Shown: positions 55,364 to 64,000 of the stretch, piece by piece
Position numbering within the stretch: the stretch's first letter is position 1
Layout: each line of letters opens with the position of its first letter
DNA from: Pseudomonadota bacterium
Lineage (GTDB): Bacteria > Pseudomonadota > Gammaproteobacteria > Acidiferrobacterales > UBA6901
Reading direction: 5' to 3'
DNA: 64,000 nt
Assembly (NCBI GenBank): GCA_021785515.1
Contig: JAJYEX010000001.1
Span: forward strand, 310,001 to 374,000
Notes under the pieces: generated by a model
What the model was told of the DNA's origin: nothing
The model's database searches: none
What the model saw: only the letters and a program-made list of their open reading frames with translations
Translations under genes and position numbers: made by a program

Positions 55364-55510
55364 AACATCTCGCTCCTGCCAGAATTAGACCTGTGGACCG
55401 GCTGCCGGCTGCGCACTGGCCCGCACCATACAGACTGTCCGGGCGACCTCCATATGACTGGCCGTCGTAACCGCTTGCAGCATCTCGCATAACCGGTGAC
55501 ATTATGACAC

Positions 55511-55993
55511 ATGAGCGCGAGACTGCTTGCGATGCTGCGACGCAGCAACTGCCCCATGCCGCAGGCGACAGGCCCAGTCGCCCGATTCTTCGAACGCTTC
55601 GCCGGCAGAACAGTCATTGTTCATTCCGGGCTGGACATCGATTGGGTGGCGGAACTGTTCACCCTGGGTGGTGGTGGCGGACATCTGCGCTTCGATGTCC
55701 GCCAGATTCCCTCATCCCGTCCGCAGCCTTTGGAGCGGGTGGTCACGGATGCGTTGCTGCCCCTGGCGCTACCGCTTCCGCTGCTGCTCAAGATCGGGCC
55801 CAAAGCGATCCTGGTGCGCCACCTGATCCGCGACGGCGTTATCTGTCCTCCGGACAACCTTGCTTGGATATCTGAGGAAATCGACGACCGCTTTCACGTC
55901 GCCCTGCGGCTCGCTGGCAACCGCCTGCATCACATACGCGGCATTCCGCTCGACGATAACGACATCCACGTTCTGCCGACCGGACCCCTCTGA
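55511..55993 (+). CDS. Hypothetical protein
   Basis: A 160-residue frame that fits neatly between the divergent flavoprotein gene and the convergent pmbA, with coding-like codon use. Features include an N-terminal ARFFERFAGRTVIVHSGLDIDWVAELFTLGGGGG, a leucine/proline-rich middle (LLPLALPLPLLLKIGPKA) that is probably not a membrane helix, and a C-terminus LDDNDIHVLPTGPL. I do not recognise the family. The ribosome-binding site before ATG 55511 is weak. Confidence 0.55.
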   Translation: MSARLLAMLRRSNCPMPQATGPVARFFERFAGRTVIVHSGLDIDWVAELFTLGGGGGHLRFDVRQIPSSRPQPLERVVTDALLPLALPLPLLLKIGPKAILVRHLIRDGVICPPDNLAWISEEIDDRFHVALRLAGNRLHHIRGIPLDDNDIHVLPTGPL

Positions 55994-56004
55994 GGCCGCA
56001 CGCT

Positions 56005-57351
56005 CTAGGACCCAGCGAGGGTCATGTTCTCGATAAGAATGGACCCGGTGCGGATGTTCCCGCGCAGATCCACATCCCGGCCCACGGCGACCATATGGCG
56101 GAACATATCAAGCAGGTTCCCGGCGATGGTGATCTCTTCGACCGGATACTGGATTTGACCACCCTCCACCCAGAATCCTGCCGCACCTCGCGAATAGTCC
56201 CCGGTAACGGAATTGACACCGAAGCCAATCAGCTCAGTCACCAGCAGGCCGGTGTGCATGCGTGCGATCAGGTCCGGGAGATCGTCCGTTCCAGGTTGTA
56301 TGGTAAGGTTATGCACGCCTCCGGCGTTCCCCGTCGTTGTCATGTGAAGCTTGCGCGCCGAATACGAATCCAGCACGTAGCCCAGCAGACTGCCATCTCG
56401 CACGAGGTCGCGGTCACGCGTGGCGACTCCTTCATTATCAAATGGCGCGCTCCCTAGCGCCTTCCTGAGGTGCGGCCGCTCGTACAACCGGACCCACGGC
56501 GCGAAAACCGTCTTGCCCAGCTGGCCCAGCAAAAAGGACGCTTCGCGGTAGAGGTTGGCACCGCGCACAGCTCCGACAAAATGGGAAAGCAGGCTGGACG
56601 CCACGGGCGCTTCATACAGTACCGGCGTTTGGCGTGTCGACAGCTTGCGCGCCGAAAGCCTGCGCAGCGCACGTTCTGCAGCCCGACGCCCGACGGATTC
56701 CCTCGACTCCAGATCAGACGCATCGCGGGTCACCGAATACCAGTAGTCCCGTTGCATACCAGAGTCATCCTGCGCCACCACGGCACAGCTCAACCCATGC
56801 CGCGTCGAAGCAACCGCACCCATAAACCCGTTCGTATTGCCGTAAACCTCCAGACCTTCATGCGATGAAAGTGACGCGCCCTCGGAGTTGCGGATCCTCG
56901 GATCAGCTGCGCGCGCTGCCTGCTCGCACGCGGTCGCCACCTCAATGGCCTCATCAGCACCCGGATTCCACGGGTGGTGCAGATCGAGGTCCGGAATACT
57001 GTGGGCGAGAGATTCAGGATCGGCAAGCCCGGAACAATCATCAGCGGCCGTATGCCTTGCGATACTCGCCGCCGCCCGCACGGTATCACGGACGGCCTCT
57101 ATCCGCAGGTCAGAGGTGCTGGCTGATCCGCTCTGCTTACCAAAGTAGAGAGTGATGCCCAAACCCTTGTCGCGCGTATGCTCCACCGTCTCGACGACGC
57201 CGAGTCGCACGGTCACGGCCAAGCCCTGACTGACGCTCGCGCTCGCTTCAGCTGCCGTGGCACCCTGCCTGCGCGCCTCCGCAAGGACCTCGCCGACCAG
57301 CGCTTCCAACGTTCCCGCTATTGCGGCTACCGGCTTCGATTCTTCCGTCAT
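56005..57351 (-). CDS. pmbA: PmbA (TldE), subunit of the TldD/TldE metalloprotease
   Basis: Partner of TldD; the heterodimer cleaves and matures modified peptides (microcin B17) and degrades CcdA in E. coli. The 448 residues from ATG 57351 (MTEESKPVAAIAG) lack the HExxxH zinc motif, as expected for TldE. Typical parts are VRLGVVETVEHTRDKGLGITLYFGK and PGTDDLPDLIARMHTGLLVTELIGFGVN, then GDYSRGAAGFWVEGG. The frame extends upstream across a small gene but has no homology there. It follows orf83 by 7 bases. Confidence 0.95.
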   Translation of the reverse strand: MTEESKPVAAIAGTLEALVGEVLAEARRQGATAAEASASVSQGLAVTVRLGVVETVEHTRDKGLGITLYFGKQSGSASTSDLRIEAVRDTVRAAASIARHTAADDCSGLADPESLAHSIPDLDLHHPWNPGADEAIEVATACEQAARAADPRIRNSEGASLSSHEGLEVYGNTNGFMGAVASTRHGLSCAVVAQDDSGMQRDYWYSVTRDASDLESRESVGRRAAERALRRLSARKLSTRQTPVLYEAPVASSLLSHFVGAVRGANLYREASFLLGQLGKTVFAPWVRLYERPHLRKALGSAPFDNEGVATRDRDLVRDGSLLGYVLDSYSARKLHMTTTGNAGGVHNLTIQPGTDDLPDLIARMHTGLLVTELIGFGVNSVTGDYSRGAAGFWVEGGQIQYPVEEITIAGNLLDMFRHMVAVGRDVDLRGNIRTGSILIENMTLAGS

Positions 57352-57358
57352 CCGAGCC

Positions 57359-57610
57359 TTAACCAGAATGCTTGTTGATGGCACTGCGGTTTCCCCAGTG
57401 CCCGATATTGTCGACCTCGACTCCAACCCACCAGAGGTCACCGATGCTGTCGTGGCTGTGACCGCCGACGATGTGCTGTCCCTGGCCAAGAACGATGTGG
57501 ACCAGATGGGCACGGGCCTCTCCGATATGTCGATACACATGCCACTGCACCACGTTTCCCTGACCAACCTCGGGCAAGGGCCGTTCTTCGTTCAGAAACT
57601 GGTCATTCAT
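57359..57610 (-). CDS. orf83: small protein between tldD and pmbA, unknown
   Basis: An 83-codon frame on the same strand as tldD and pmbA, starting at ATG 57610 with a perfect AGGAGG Shine-Dalgarno 8 bases upstream and ending 7 bases before the pmbA ATG, with an AAGG box for pmbA at its stop. No domain is recognised. The N-terminal third is acidic (NDQFLNEERPLPEVGQG); the rest is rich in Gly, His, Ser, Asn and Trp (for example IVGGHSHDSIGDLWW and GHWGNRSAINKHSG), with 9 His and 4 Trp. In related bacteria a DUF615 gene (darP) often lies in this region, but this sequence does not resemble it. TldD/TldE substrates include modified peptides, so a substrate role is conceivable but is inference. 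Confidence 0.65.
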   Translation of the reverse strand: MNDQFLNEERPLPEVGQGNVVQWHVYRHIGEARAHLVHIVLGQGQHIVGGHSHDSIGDLWWVGVEVDNIGHWGNRSAINKHSG

Positions 57611-57618
57611 GACACGTC

Positions 57619-57624
57619 CCTCCT
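57619..57624 (-). promoter_or_regulatory. Consensus Shine-Dalgarno of orf83
   Basis: AGGAGG on the minus strand, exactly 8 bases before the ATG at 57610. This decides the start of the small gene and is stronger than the ribosome-binding sites of its neighbours tldD and pmbA. Confidence 0.75.
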
Positions 57625-57675
57625 GCATTCATGGCCGAGTCAAGTCGCGCGCCGCCTGATTTTGTTGAGAGCCCA

Positions 57676-59124
57676 TCAGCTTTCATGTGTTCCGCCCACT
57701 GTTAGGCCATCAACGAGCAGGGTCGGCTGACCCACCCCGACCGGTATACTCTGGCCCTCCTTGCCACAAGTTCCCACACCGGAATCGAGCTGGATGTCGG
57801 AGCCGACGCGCGTTACCCGCGTCAGTACATCGGGACCATTCCCGATAAGCGTCGCCCCCCTTACCGGCCGCGTAATCCTGCCATTCTCAATCAGATAGGC
57901 TTCGCTCGTGGAGAATACGAACTTCCCCGACGTGATATCGACCTGCCCGCCGCCGAAATTGACGGCGTACAGCCCCTTGTCCACCGATTCGATGATTTCA
58001 CGGGGATCGTGCCTGCCGGCCAGCATGAAAGTATTGGTCATGCGCGGCATCGGAATATGAGCGTAAGATTCGCGTCGTCCGTTACCGGTTGGCGCCATTC
58101 CCATCAGGCGGGCATTCAGCAGATCCTGGAGGTAACACCTGAGGATTCCCTTTTCTATCAGCACGGTCTGCTGCGTTGGAGTTCCCTCGTCATCCACGCT
58201 GAGCGACCCGCGGCGACCCGGCAAACTGCCATCATCCACCACCGTGCATTCCGCTGACGCCACACGCTCGCCAATTCGCCCTGAGAATGCCGAGGTACCC
58301 TTACGGTTAAAGTCACCCTCCAGACCGTGACCAATCGCCTCGTGCAGCAGTATGCCCGGCCACCCCGGTCCCAGAACAACTTTCATGGTTCCGGCCGGGG
58401 CGGGACCCGCATCGAGGTTCACCACGGCCTGTCGCACGGCTTCGCGCGCATAAGTCTCGGCTGCCCCCATGCTTATGAAATCGTGATAGCTAAAGCGTCC
58501 ACCACCCCCATGACTGCCCTGCTCCCGACGGCCACCCTGCTCCACGATCACTGTTACGTTCAACCGCACCAGCGGTCTGACGTCCGCCGCCAGCACCCCG
58601 TCGCTGCGCATCAACAGGACTATCTCCTGAACTCCGGACAGGCTGGCCATCACCTGCTTTACGCGCCCATCCTGGCGACGCGCCTCCGCTTCCACCTGCT
58701 CCAACAGGCGGACCTTGTCCCCGTCCTCGAGGCTCTCGAGGGGGTCGAGCGGTTGGTACAACTCGTGCACCGGACTGGGATGCCATATCACCGGCACTGC
58801 CGGACCTCCGCCACGATGCGCGATCGCACGCGCCGCCGTGGCAGCCTCGATCAGGGCCGGGAACATGATCTCGTCAGAATAGGCAAACCCCGTCTTTTCC
58901 CCGCTAACGGCGCGTACACCCACACCCTGCTCGATATTGTGGCTGCCGGTTTTGACCTGCCCCTCCTCCAGGGTCCAGCTCTCGTGTCGGCTGTACTGGA
59001 AATAGAGGTCAGCATAATCGAGGCGATAACCGAGAAGCGCCCCCATAAGGCGTTCAATCTCGGTGTCGCCAATACCGGCGGGCTCAAGCAAGGCGCGACG
59101 CGCCTGGTTCAGCAGGGCGCTCAC
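57676..59124 (-). CDS. tldD: TldD, zinc metalloprotease of the TldD/TldE pair
   Basis: Catalytic subunit of the TldD/TldE peptidase. The 482 residues contain the zinc motif HEAIGH at 261-266 within [14 protein letters not shown], the conserved [11 protein letters not shown] in the first half and the [26 protein letters not shown] and [23 protein letters not shown] segments (in part) near the end. It overlaps the nitrilase stop by 4 bases and is separated from orf83 by 65 bases. Confidence 0.96.
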   Translation of the reverse strand: MSALLNQARRALLEPAGIGDTEIERLMGALLGYRLDYADLYFQYSRHESWTLEEGQVKTGSHNIEQGVGVRAVSGEKTGFAYSDEIMFPALIEAATAARAIAHRGGGPAVPVIWHPSPVHELYQPLDPLESLEDGDKVRLLEQVEAEARRQDGRVKQVMASLSGVQEIVLLMRSDGVLAADVRPLVRLNVTVIVEQGGRREQGSHGGGGRFSYHDFISMGAAETYAREAVRQAVVNLDAGPAPAGTMKVVLGPGWPGILLHEAIGHGLEGDFNRKGTSAFSGRIGERVASAECTVVDDGSLPGRRGSLSVDDEGTPTQQTVLIEKGILRCYLQDLLNARLMGMAPTGNGRRESYAHIPMPRMTNTFMLAGRHDPREIIESVDKGLYAVNFGGGQVDITSGKFVFSTSEAYLIENGRITRPVRGATLIGNGPDVLTRVTRVGSDIQLDSGVGTCGKEGQSIPVGVGQPTLLVDGLTVGGTHES

Positions 59125-59933
59125 AGGTCTGACCTCCGATGGCGGATGCTGGGGAAATTGTTTCGTATCCGGCTCTGCATGGCCTGATCAAGGTCGGCGA
59201 TTACGAATCCTGAGCCCCGCCCCAGACGATCGAGGACCTCGCCCCACGGACTAACAATGATGCTGTCGCCATAGGTCTCGCGTCCGTTCCGGTGATAGCC
59301 CCCCTGGGCAGCAGCAATGACATAGGCCAGGTTTTCCACGGCGCGGGCGCGTACCAGCACTTCCCAATGGGCCCGTCCCGTTCGGACAGTGAACGCTGAC
59401 GGCAGTGCAAACAGTTCCGCACCAGCATCCAGCAGCCGGCGAAACAACTCGGGAAACCGAAGGTCGTAGCACACCGCCAGTCCGAGTCTCCCGAACGGGG
59501 TGGTCGCCACCACGATATCGCTGCCCGGTTCGATGGCGGCCGATTCATTGTACTCCTCACCGCTTTCCAGCCGTACATCGAACAGATGTAGTTTGTCGTA
59601 GCGCGCGACCTGCCGACCCCGGTTGTCGAATAGCAGGCAAGCCGCACGGACCCGGCCGGCCCGGGTCGCCTGCATCGGAATCGTTCCGCCAACGATCCAT
59701 ATACCGTGAAGACACGCCTGGTTGGACAGAAACTCCTGTATCGGCCCCTTGCCCTCGCTCTCCACCACCGCCAGGCGATCGGCATCCTTCATCGGCATTA
59801 TGGAGAAGTTTTCGGGCAGGACAACCAGAGACGCGCCGGCAGCGGCGGCATTGGCAATCAGCCGCGCCGCCTCGTCTAGATTCGCACCGACGTGAGGTCC
59901 CGACGCCATCTGAATTGCGGCAATCCTGTTCAA
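59121..59933 (-). CDS. Carbon-nitrogen hydrolase, nitrilase superfamily (Nit1-like)
   Basis: Member of the nitrilase superfamily; close relatives are omega-amidases or deaminated-glutathione amidases. The 270 residues carry the catalytic triad Glu41 (VVLPENFS), Lys114 ([10 protein letters not shown]) and Cys155 ([15 protein letters not shown]). In E. coli the similar gene lies beside yhdP, and here yhdP is only one gene away. It overlaps the exported-protein gene before it (ATGA) and tldD after it. Confidence 0.92.
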   Translation of the reverse strand: MNRIAAIQMASGPHVGANLDEAARLIANAAAAGASLVVLPENFSIMPMKDADRLAVVESEGKGPIQEFLSNQACLHGIWIVGGTIPMQATRAGRVRAACLLFDNRGRQVARYDKLHLFDVRLESGEEYNESAAIEPGSDIVVATTPFGRLGLAVCYDLRFPELFRRLLDAGAELFALPSAFTVRTGRAHWEVLVRARAVENLAYVIAAAQGGYHRNGRETYGDSIIVSPWGEVLDRLGRGSGFVIADLDQAMQSRIRNNFPSIRHRRSDL

Positions 59934-60394
59934 AGCCTCTGCTCTCCCCTTCGTTTAATCGAGATCGTCACCGAGTCGTCGCCAGGCCGCAGGTCGGGAT
60001 TGAAAACAATGCGAACCGATGGGACGCCAAGCGCCACCAGCCACCCCCGCAGTTTTCCAGCCCATAATGCGCCGTGTACCCCCGCCGGATAGCGAACGAC
60101 CACCCGCTCTCCGCTGCACTCACGGAAACTGCCAAGCAGCCGCCCGAGACCGGCAATACGCGCAATCTCCTGCCCCGTACGCAGTGCAGGAGGCGATTTT
60201 GCATCCAGCGTCACCATCTTGGCAGGCGCCCGGTTCGCCGAGCATTCGTCGGACTGCTTCCTTCCGACGGCCGCGGCGCCCGCTGCAGCGGGTAGCAAAG
60301 GCGCCGCAGATGCGGCTGATGCCCAAACATGGGCAGTGGCCATCAGCGATGTCAGCGACACCACCAGGACGGGAACGGTTAGTTGAGTCTTCAT
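59930..60394 (-). CDS. Hypothetical exported protein
   Basis: A 154-residue protein with a Sec-type signal (VPVLVVSLTSLMATAHVWASA) and a soluble region containing ALRTGQEIARIAGLGRLL, SFRECSGERVVVRYPAG and LRGWLVALGVPSVRIVFNPD. I do not recognise a named family; the C-terminal arrangement of a short strand followed by a helix and RI(V)F could be an OmpA-like or similar periplasmic fold, which is speculation. It lies 58 bases after yhdP and overlaps the nitrilase start by 4 bases. Confidence 0.7.
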   Translation of the reverse strand: MKTQLTVPVLVVSLTSLMATAHVWASAASAAPLLPAAAGAAAVGRKQSDECSANRAPAKMVTLDAKSPPALRTGQEIARIAGLGRLLGSFRECSGERVVVRYPAGVHGALWAGKLRGWLVALGVPSVRIVFNPDLRPGDDSVTISIKRRGEQRL

Positions 60395-60452
60395 CGATAT
60401 GGAACAGCCGCGACTGCGGCTTTGACCTTGCTTTCCTTTTCTGACCTGGGGC

Positions 60453-63400
60453 TCACGGCGTGAACAACCCCTTTTTCACTACCTTCGGGTTGCTCCACGG
60501 ACCCGTCACGAGGTACTGCGTTTCCGTGGTCTGCTGTAGAGGCTTCTTGAGCATGTTCCGAAATACCGCCACCGCTGCGCCGACCGCCGGCCCGCCCAGC
60601 AAAATGCTTGTCACGGTAAGCTGGTCGCCGAACCGTGGAACCACCATGATCTTCAAGTTCATATCCCGCAGCGCCAGGCCCAGTTGCCCGCTCACGTCGA
60701 GCGTAGCGGAGGGGCCCTTCACCGTTAACCCATCGGTACGGGCGTTCCCGTTCTGAACAGCGACCCTCCCTTCTATGCTATCAAACGTAAAGCCTTTGCC
60801 GAACACATTGCTGAAATCGAGGGCGAGATACCGTGATAGCGCCCGCGTATCGATCAAGCCGAGCAACCTTCCGGCGCCACCCGGGCTAACCTTGGGCAGA
60901 CGGCCATTCTTCACCGATAGAACACAGCTGCCGTTGAGGCGCGCCACACTGAAGTTGGCCGGACTTCCGTCCCATCTCCACTGGCCAGTGGCCTGGAGCT
61001 GGCCATGAGCCAGCTCGCCCGGATAACCGAGGCTGTCGAGAACCCCCCCGACATTGGTGCTGGTCAGGCGCATGTTAAGCGTCGTCGCCTGACCACCTGC
61101 CCCCGAGACGTTCCAGTCGCCACTCGCCTGGAGATCAAGATCATGCTGAAAGAGATGAACAGACTGGATATGCCAACCCTGCGCCGCCGGCACGGCATCG
61201 ATCTCCAGCCCGCCAAGGGCTTTGCCCCAATCCTGGAACCGGGCAACGCGTACATGCAGCTCCGGCATGGTGCGCGGGTCGGTTTCCGTCTTGCTCGACA
61301 CGCCGGACCCCGGCGATTTCGGGGGAATCGTCAGACGCTGCAGCCTGAGATCGACGCGATAATTACGTAACCCCGTCGGCACGCGTGCCTCTGCCTGCGC
61401 CATTTGCGCTCCACTGGGGGGCGGCCCAAGCATCCCCGCGTCCGGCGAAAGGTCTGCCGGTACCACTGCCGCTGCCGGCACCAAAGTGGCCCCCACCGGC
61501 TTCACGTCGATGTCCCCGGCCACATCATCGCCACCCACGCTGCCGCTCCAGCCATTCACCGTGTTCTCCGCAGTCACATGAATCGCTCCGAATGAACGTC
61601 CCATAAGACGAAGCTGTCCGGTACTCAGGCTAACTGACGTAAAACCGCCCCCCAAACTGCCAGCAAAGCCGTCCCGGTTGAGATTCCGCATGACAGCCCA
61701 CCACTGTCCGCCGTCCAGACCAGGCACATTAACGTCCAGCCGCAGACCAGAAGCTGGCACAAGTTCCGCCGGCTGGCCCCCAATCTCAACCGTGCCGCGC
61801 GTCAGTTGCCAGTCGCCACCTGAAGGCTTGTCCAGGACAAACCGGCCGCTCAGTCTGTCGGGCACACGCAGATCAAGGACCTGCTGATTCGGCTTCGCCA
61901 CTCGCGTTTTCACCGTCAGAACGGCCGCAGTACCAGCTGGCTTACCCAGTGGCGACGGCAGGTCCACACCCAGAGGTTGCAGGTCCACGGCCAGATGAAA
62001 CCTCGCTCCAGGCTTAGCAAGTCGCACGGAGGCATCCCACGCAGCAGATCCGCTCAACCTGTCACCCAGCGCCTTCCCAAACACCTGCTGCAATCCAGCC
62101 TGGGTCACCGTTCCTCGCGCACGCATGTCCACGGTGGCGGCAGCCTCAGACGGTCCGGAAATCGTGCGTACCGCCAGCGATGCCGGACCTCCAAGCAGCC
62201 ATCCCCGCAATGCTCCGCCACTCGGTCCGTGCTGCGTGAACTGCAGGGTGCCGTTCAGCGACTTGATGGCTAGCCCTGAAACCGGAAGATAGAGCGCCGC
62301 CCCGCGGACCTCGTAGGCTCCGTCCCACTTCAGCTTGGACGGTGTATCCGCCGGAATCATGAAATCCAGGCTGAGCACCCCGTGACCACTCGCCGACATG
62401 CCCGGAAAGAGCAGGGTCGGGCGCGGGCTGATGTTGCTGGCATAAAGCACGGCTAATGCCTCATTTACCGGACCAGCAACCTGTCCTACGGCCTGGACCA
62501 CGGGTCCGGTACGGGCAGTCAGATCGTCAATCGTGACCGCCACCCTGCGCACCGACAGCCCGCGAATGGTGGCACTGCTTCCGGCTACGGACAGGCTGGG
62601 ACCGCTCGCCAGAATGTCCGCGTTGACGTTGGCCATTCTGGGCCAGTCAGGCAGATAGCGGAACACGCCATTCGTGACATGTGCCGAAGCCTGGAACAAG
62701 CCATTGCCATCGCGGAATGGAAAATCGTTCAACGGCCCCTTGATGGCAACCTGGCCGGAGGTGATGGTGCCGGCAACAAGCGCGTGTTCCAGCCAGTGGC
62801 GCAAGTCAGGAGACATCACGTTTGGATAAAATCGGTCCGCTTGGGCCAGGTCGCCGTTGGTCAGGCTCGCGTTCAGATCAAGCGTCGGTGACGTGTTGCT
62901 GGCGTCCGGCAATTTAATCTCCATCCTGCCCCGCAGGCTGGCACCCCCCGCAACAATGTTAAGACCGGCCCCCCGCACACGCCACGCGCCATCGTCGTGC
63001 TGCCAGCTGATGCGTCCGGCAACACCCTGAAGGTGCAGCGGTTGGCGGAAAACACGCGGCAACATAACCGTCGCTTGCCTGCTCGCCAGTACCAGTTCAC
63101 CGCCATCGGTTCCGAACGACAGATGGCCCGTGAGACCACGCACACCAGGCAGCTTTCCGTAAGGATCAAACGTCAGCCGCTTCAGATCCACGTCGACTGC
63201 GTAACCCGAAATCTTTCCATCGCTCCGGTCAATCCGCAGCCTGAGGTTGTCGACCGTTCCACCGGGATGGACGGTATGCAGCAGGTCGAGCAGCTGACCT
63301 CGGTTCCTGAGCCTGGCAAAGAACGCGTCGACATCATTTACATCGACGTGCTGGACGAATAGATGGTCGGCATCAGGGTTATGCTCGATTCGCAGCTGGC

Positions 63401-64000
63401 CGGCTGACCACGGAGCTACGGTCAGCCCGAGACGCAGGCCGTCGAGTTGAAGCATCCAGCTCTTGCCATGCGATGTCGCATTCCAGTTCACCTGTGCTGC
63501 CGCCTGGTTCACGTCTATGGCCGGGAACCCAGGCACCTTGAGCTTCAGTGCGGCGACCCCGGCGTGACCGGTGAGGGATGTCGCTACTCCATCGGTCCAA
63601 TGGCTGGCCACACTGACATTGAACCGGCCTCCGAAACCGGCCGGCAGCTTGCGGCGTATTATTTGCGGCAGCGCGTAGGTATTGAGTCCCTCGGCCTGAA
63701 CGTCAATCTCCCCGTGCCAGTGTGGATTGGCTAGCGGATCTCCGGTCACATCTGCCAGGAATGAACATGTCCGACACATGGTGAGCGGAAACCGGGCTGT
63801 CAACTGCAGCCGGTGACGATTACCGCTGTTGTTCAACGTCATGTTCACCCGGGTGAGACGCAAAGGCGGCTCCGCCGATTGATAGTCAATCCACTCAACT
63901 TCTCCGTCTTGGACCGAGACGTGACCCTGCTGAAACAGCCACGGCAGGAAACCAGCACCCTGTGCGGGAATGCTCTGCCCGACCGGTGCTAGGCCGGTTA
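60453..64000 (-). CDS. yhdP: YhdP, AsmA-like envelope phospholipid transport protein (N-terminus cut by window edge)
   Basis: Very large AsmA-family periplasmic protein that in E. coli helps move phospholipids to the outer membrane with TamB and YdbH. At least 1180 residues are present; the frame continues without a stop to base 64000, so the N-terminus is outside. Long runs of beta-strand repeats are visible, e.g. GHVSVQDGEVEWIDYQS near the cut end, and the C-terminal AsmA-like segment LRDMNLKIMVVPRFGDQLTV and LVTGPWSNPKVVK. It leads the minus-strand group that goes on to the exported protein, nitrilase, tldD, orf83 and pmbA. Confidence 0.92.
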   Translation of the reverse strand, partial: TGLAPVGQSIPAQGAGFLPWLFQQGHVSVQDGEVEWIDYQSAEPPLRLTRVNMTLNNSGNRHRLQLTARFPLTMCRTCSFLADVTGDPLANPHWHGEIDVQAEGLNTYALPQIIRRKLPAGFGGRFNVSVASHWTDGVATSLTGHAGVAALKLKVPGFPAIDVNQAAAQVNWNATSHGKSWMLQLDGLRLGLTVAPWSAGQLRIEHNPDADHLFVQHVDVNDVDAFFARLRNRGQLLDLLHTVHPGGTVDNLRLRIDRSDGKISGYAVDVDLKRLTFDPYGKLPGVRGLTGHLSFGTDGGELVLASRQATVMLPRVFRQPLHLQGVAGRISWQHDDGAWRVRGAGLNIVAGGASLRGRMEIKLPDASNTSPTLDLNASLTNGDLAQADRFYPNVMSPDLRHWLEHALVAGTITSGQVAIKGPLNDFPFRDGNGLFQASAHVTNGVFRYLPDWPRMANVNADILASGPSLSVAGSSATIRGLSVRRVAVTIDDLTARTGPVVQAVGQVAGPVNEALAVLYASNISPRPTLLFPGMSASGHGVLSLDFMIPADTPSKLKWDGAYEVRGAALYLPVSGLAIKSLNGTLQFTQHGPSGGALRGWLLGGPASLAVRTISGPSEAAATVDMRARGTVTQAGLQQVFGKALGDRLSGSAAWDASVRLAKPGARFHLAVDLQPLGVDLPSPLGKPAGTAAVLTVKTRVAKPNQQVLDLRVPDRLSGRFVLDKPSGGDWQLTRGTVEIGGQPAELVPASGLRLDVNVPGLDGGQWWAVMRNLNRDGFAGSLGGGFTSVSLSTGQLRLMGRSFGAIHVTAENTVNGWSGSVGGDDVAGDIDVKPVGATLVPAAAVVPADLSPDAGMLGPPPSGAQMAQAEARVPTGLRNYRVDLRLQRLTIPPKSPGSGVSSKTETDPRTMPELHVRVARFQDWGKALGGLEIDAVPAAQGWHIQSVHLFQHDLDLQASGDWNVSGAGGQATTLNMRLTSTNVGGVLDSLGYPGELAHGQLQATGQWRWDGSPANFSVARLNGSCVLSVKNGRLPKVSPGGAGRLLGLIDTRALSRYLALDFSNVFGKGFTFDSIEGRVAVQNGNARTDGLTVKGPSATLDVSGQLGLALRDMNLKIMVVPRFGDQLTVTSILLGGPAVGAAVAVFRNMLKKPLQQTTETQYLVTGPWSNPKVVKKGLFTP

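Overview
The window reads as a continuous, gene-dense piece of a moderately GC-rich gammaproteobacterial chromosome. The evidence is the gene content and order: a dcw cluster led by mraZ, lpoA beside rsmI, sspAB next to petABC, mlaFEDCB-ibaG-grxD, kdsD-kdsC-lptCAB-rpoN-hpf, and yhdP-nit-tldD-pmbA. The cytochrome bc1 operon indicates quinone-linked respiration. The housekeeping genes without sugar transporters would suit an autotrophic or lithotrophic lineage, but I cannot name the genus. No tRNA, rRNA operon, insertion sequence, prophage or CRISPR array was seen.

Layout. 1-7.2 kb (minus strand) is the start of the division/cell-wall cluster, mraZ-rsmH-ftsL-ftsI-murE-murF-mraY, with a sigma70-like promoter and a three-repeat MraZ operator; mraY runs off the left edge. 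7.4-13.4 kb holds rnpB and rsmI (minus), then lpoA, a diaA-like SIS gene, dolP and a GlcD-type FAD oxidase (plus). 13.4-16.3 kb is a looser area with a small membrane protein, an outer-membrane protein, a macrodomain protein, a doubtful ORF and a DUF3301 protein. 16.3-20.2 kb (minus) carries petABC, a strong terminator, then sspA-sspB. 20.2-21.7 kb holds degS (plus).

21.7-36.4 kb (minus) is one long tract: mlaF-E-D-C-B-ibaG-grxD, a terminator, then murA-hisG-D-C-B-H-A-F-I-E-hinT-tatA-tatA-tatB-tatC. It covers lipid asymmetry, peptidoglycan precursor synthesis, the histidine pathway except hisZ and a HisB-type histidinol-phosphatase, and the Tat translocon. The nearby Rieske protein carries a twin-arginine signal. 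36.7-40.5 kb has a coupled luciferase-like monooxygenase/epimerase pair, two small conserved-looking proteins and a quinone oxidoreductase. 40.6-47.7 kb has a CPA2/Kef-type antiporter and the Kdo/LPS-export block kdsD-kdsC-lptC-lptA-lptB, followed by rpoN.

47.7-53.3 kb is a regulatory PTS: hpf, a roughly 960-base stretch where ptsN would be expected but is not seen, hprK, rapZ, a mannose-type EIIA, HPr and EI. HPr has both His15 and Ser46 and EI is intact, but the EIIA has Gln where its phospho-accepting His should be. 53.4-64 kb holds a lone WYL-domain protein, a dihydrolipoamide-dehydrogenase-like flavoprotein, an unknown gene, and the minus-strand group yhdP (cut by the right edge)-exported protein-nitrilase-tldD-orf83-pmbA. 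The 83-codon frame between tldD and pmbA has a perfect Shine-Dalgarno and is the strongest candidate here for something undescribed.
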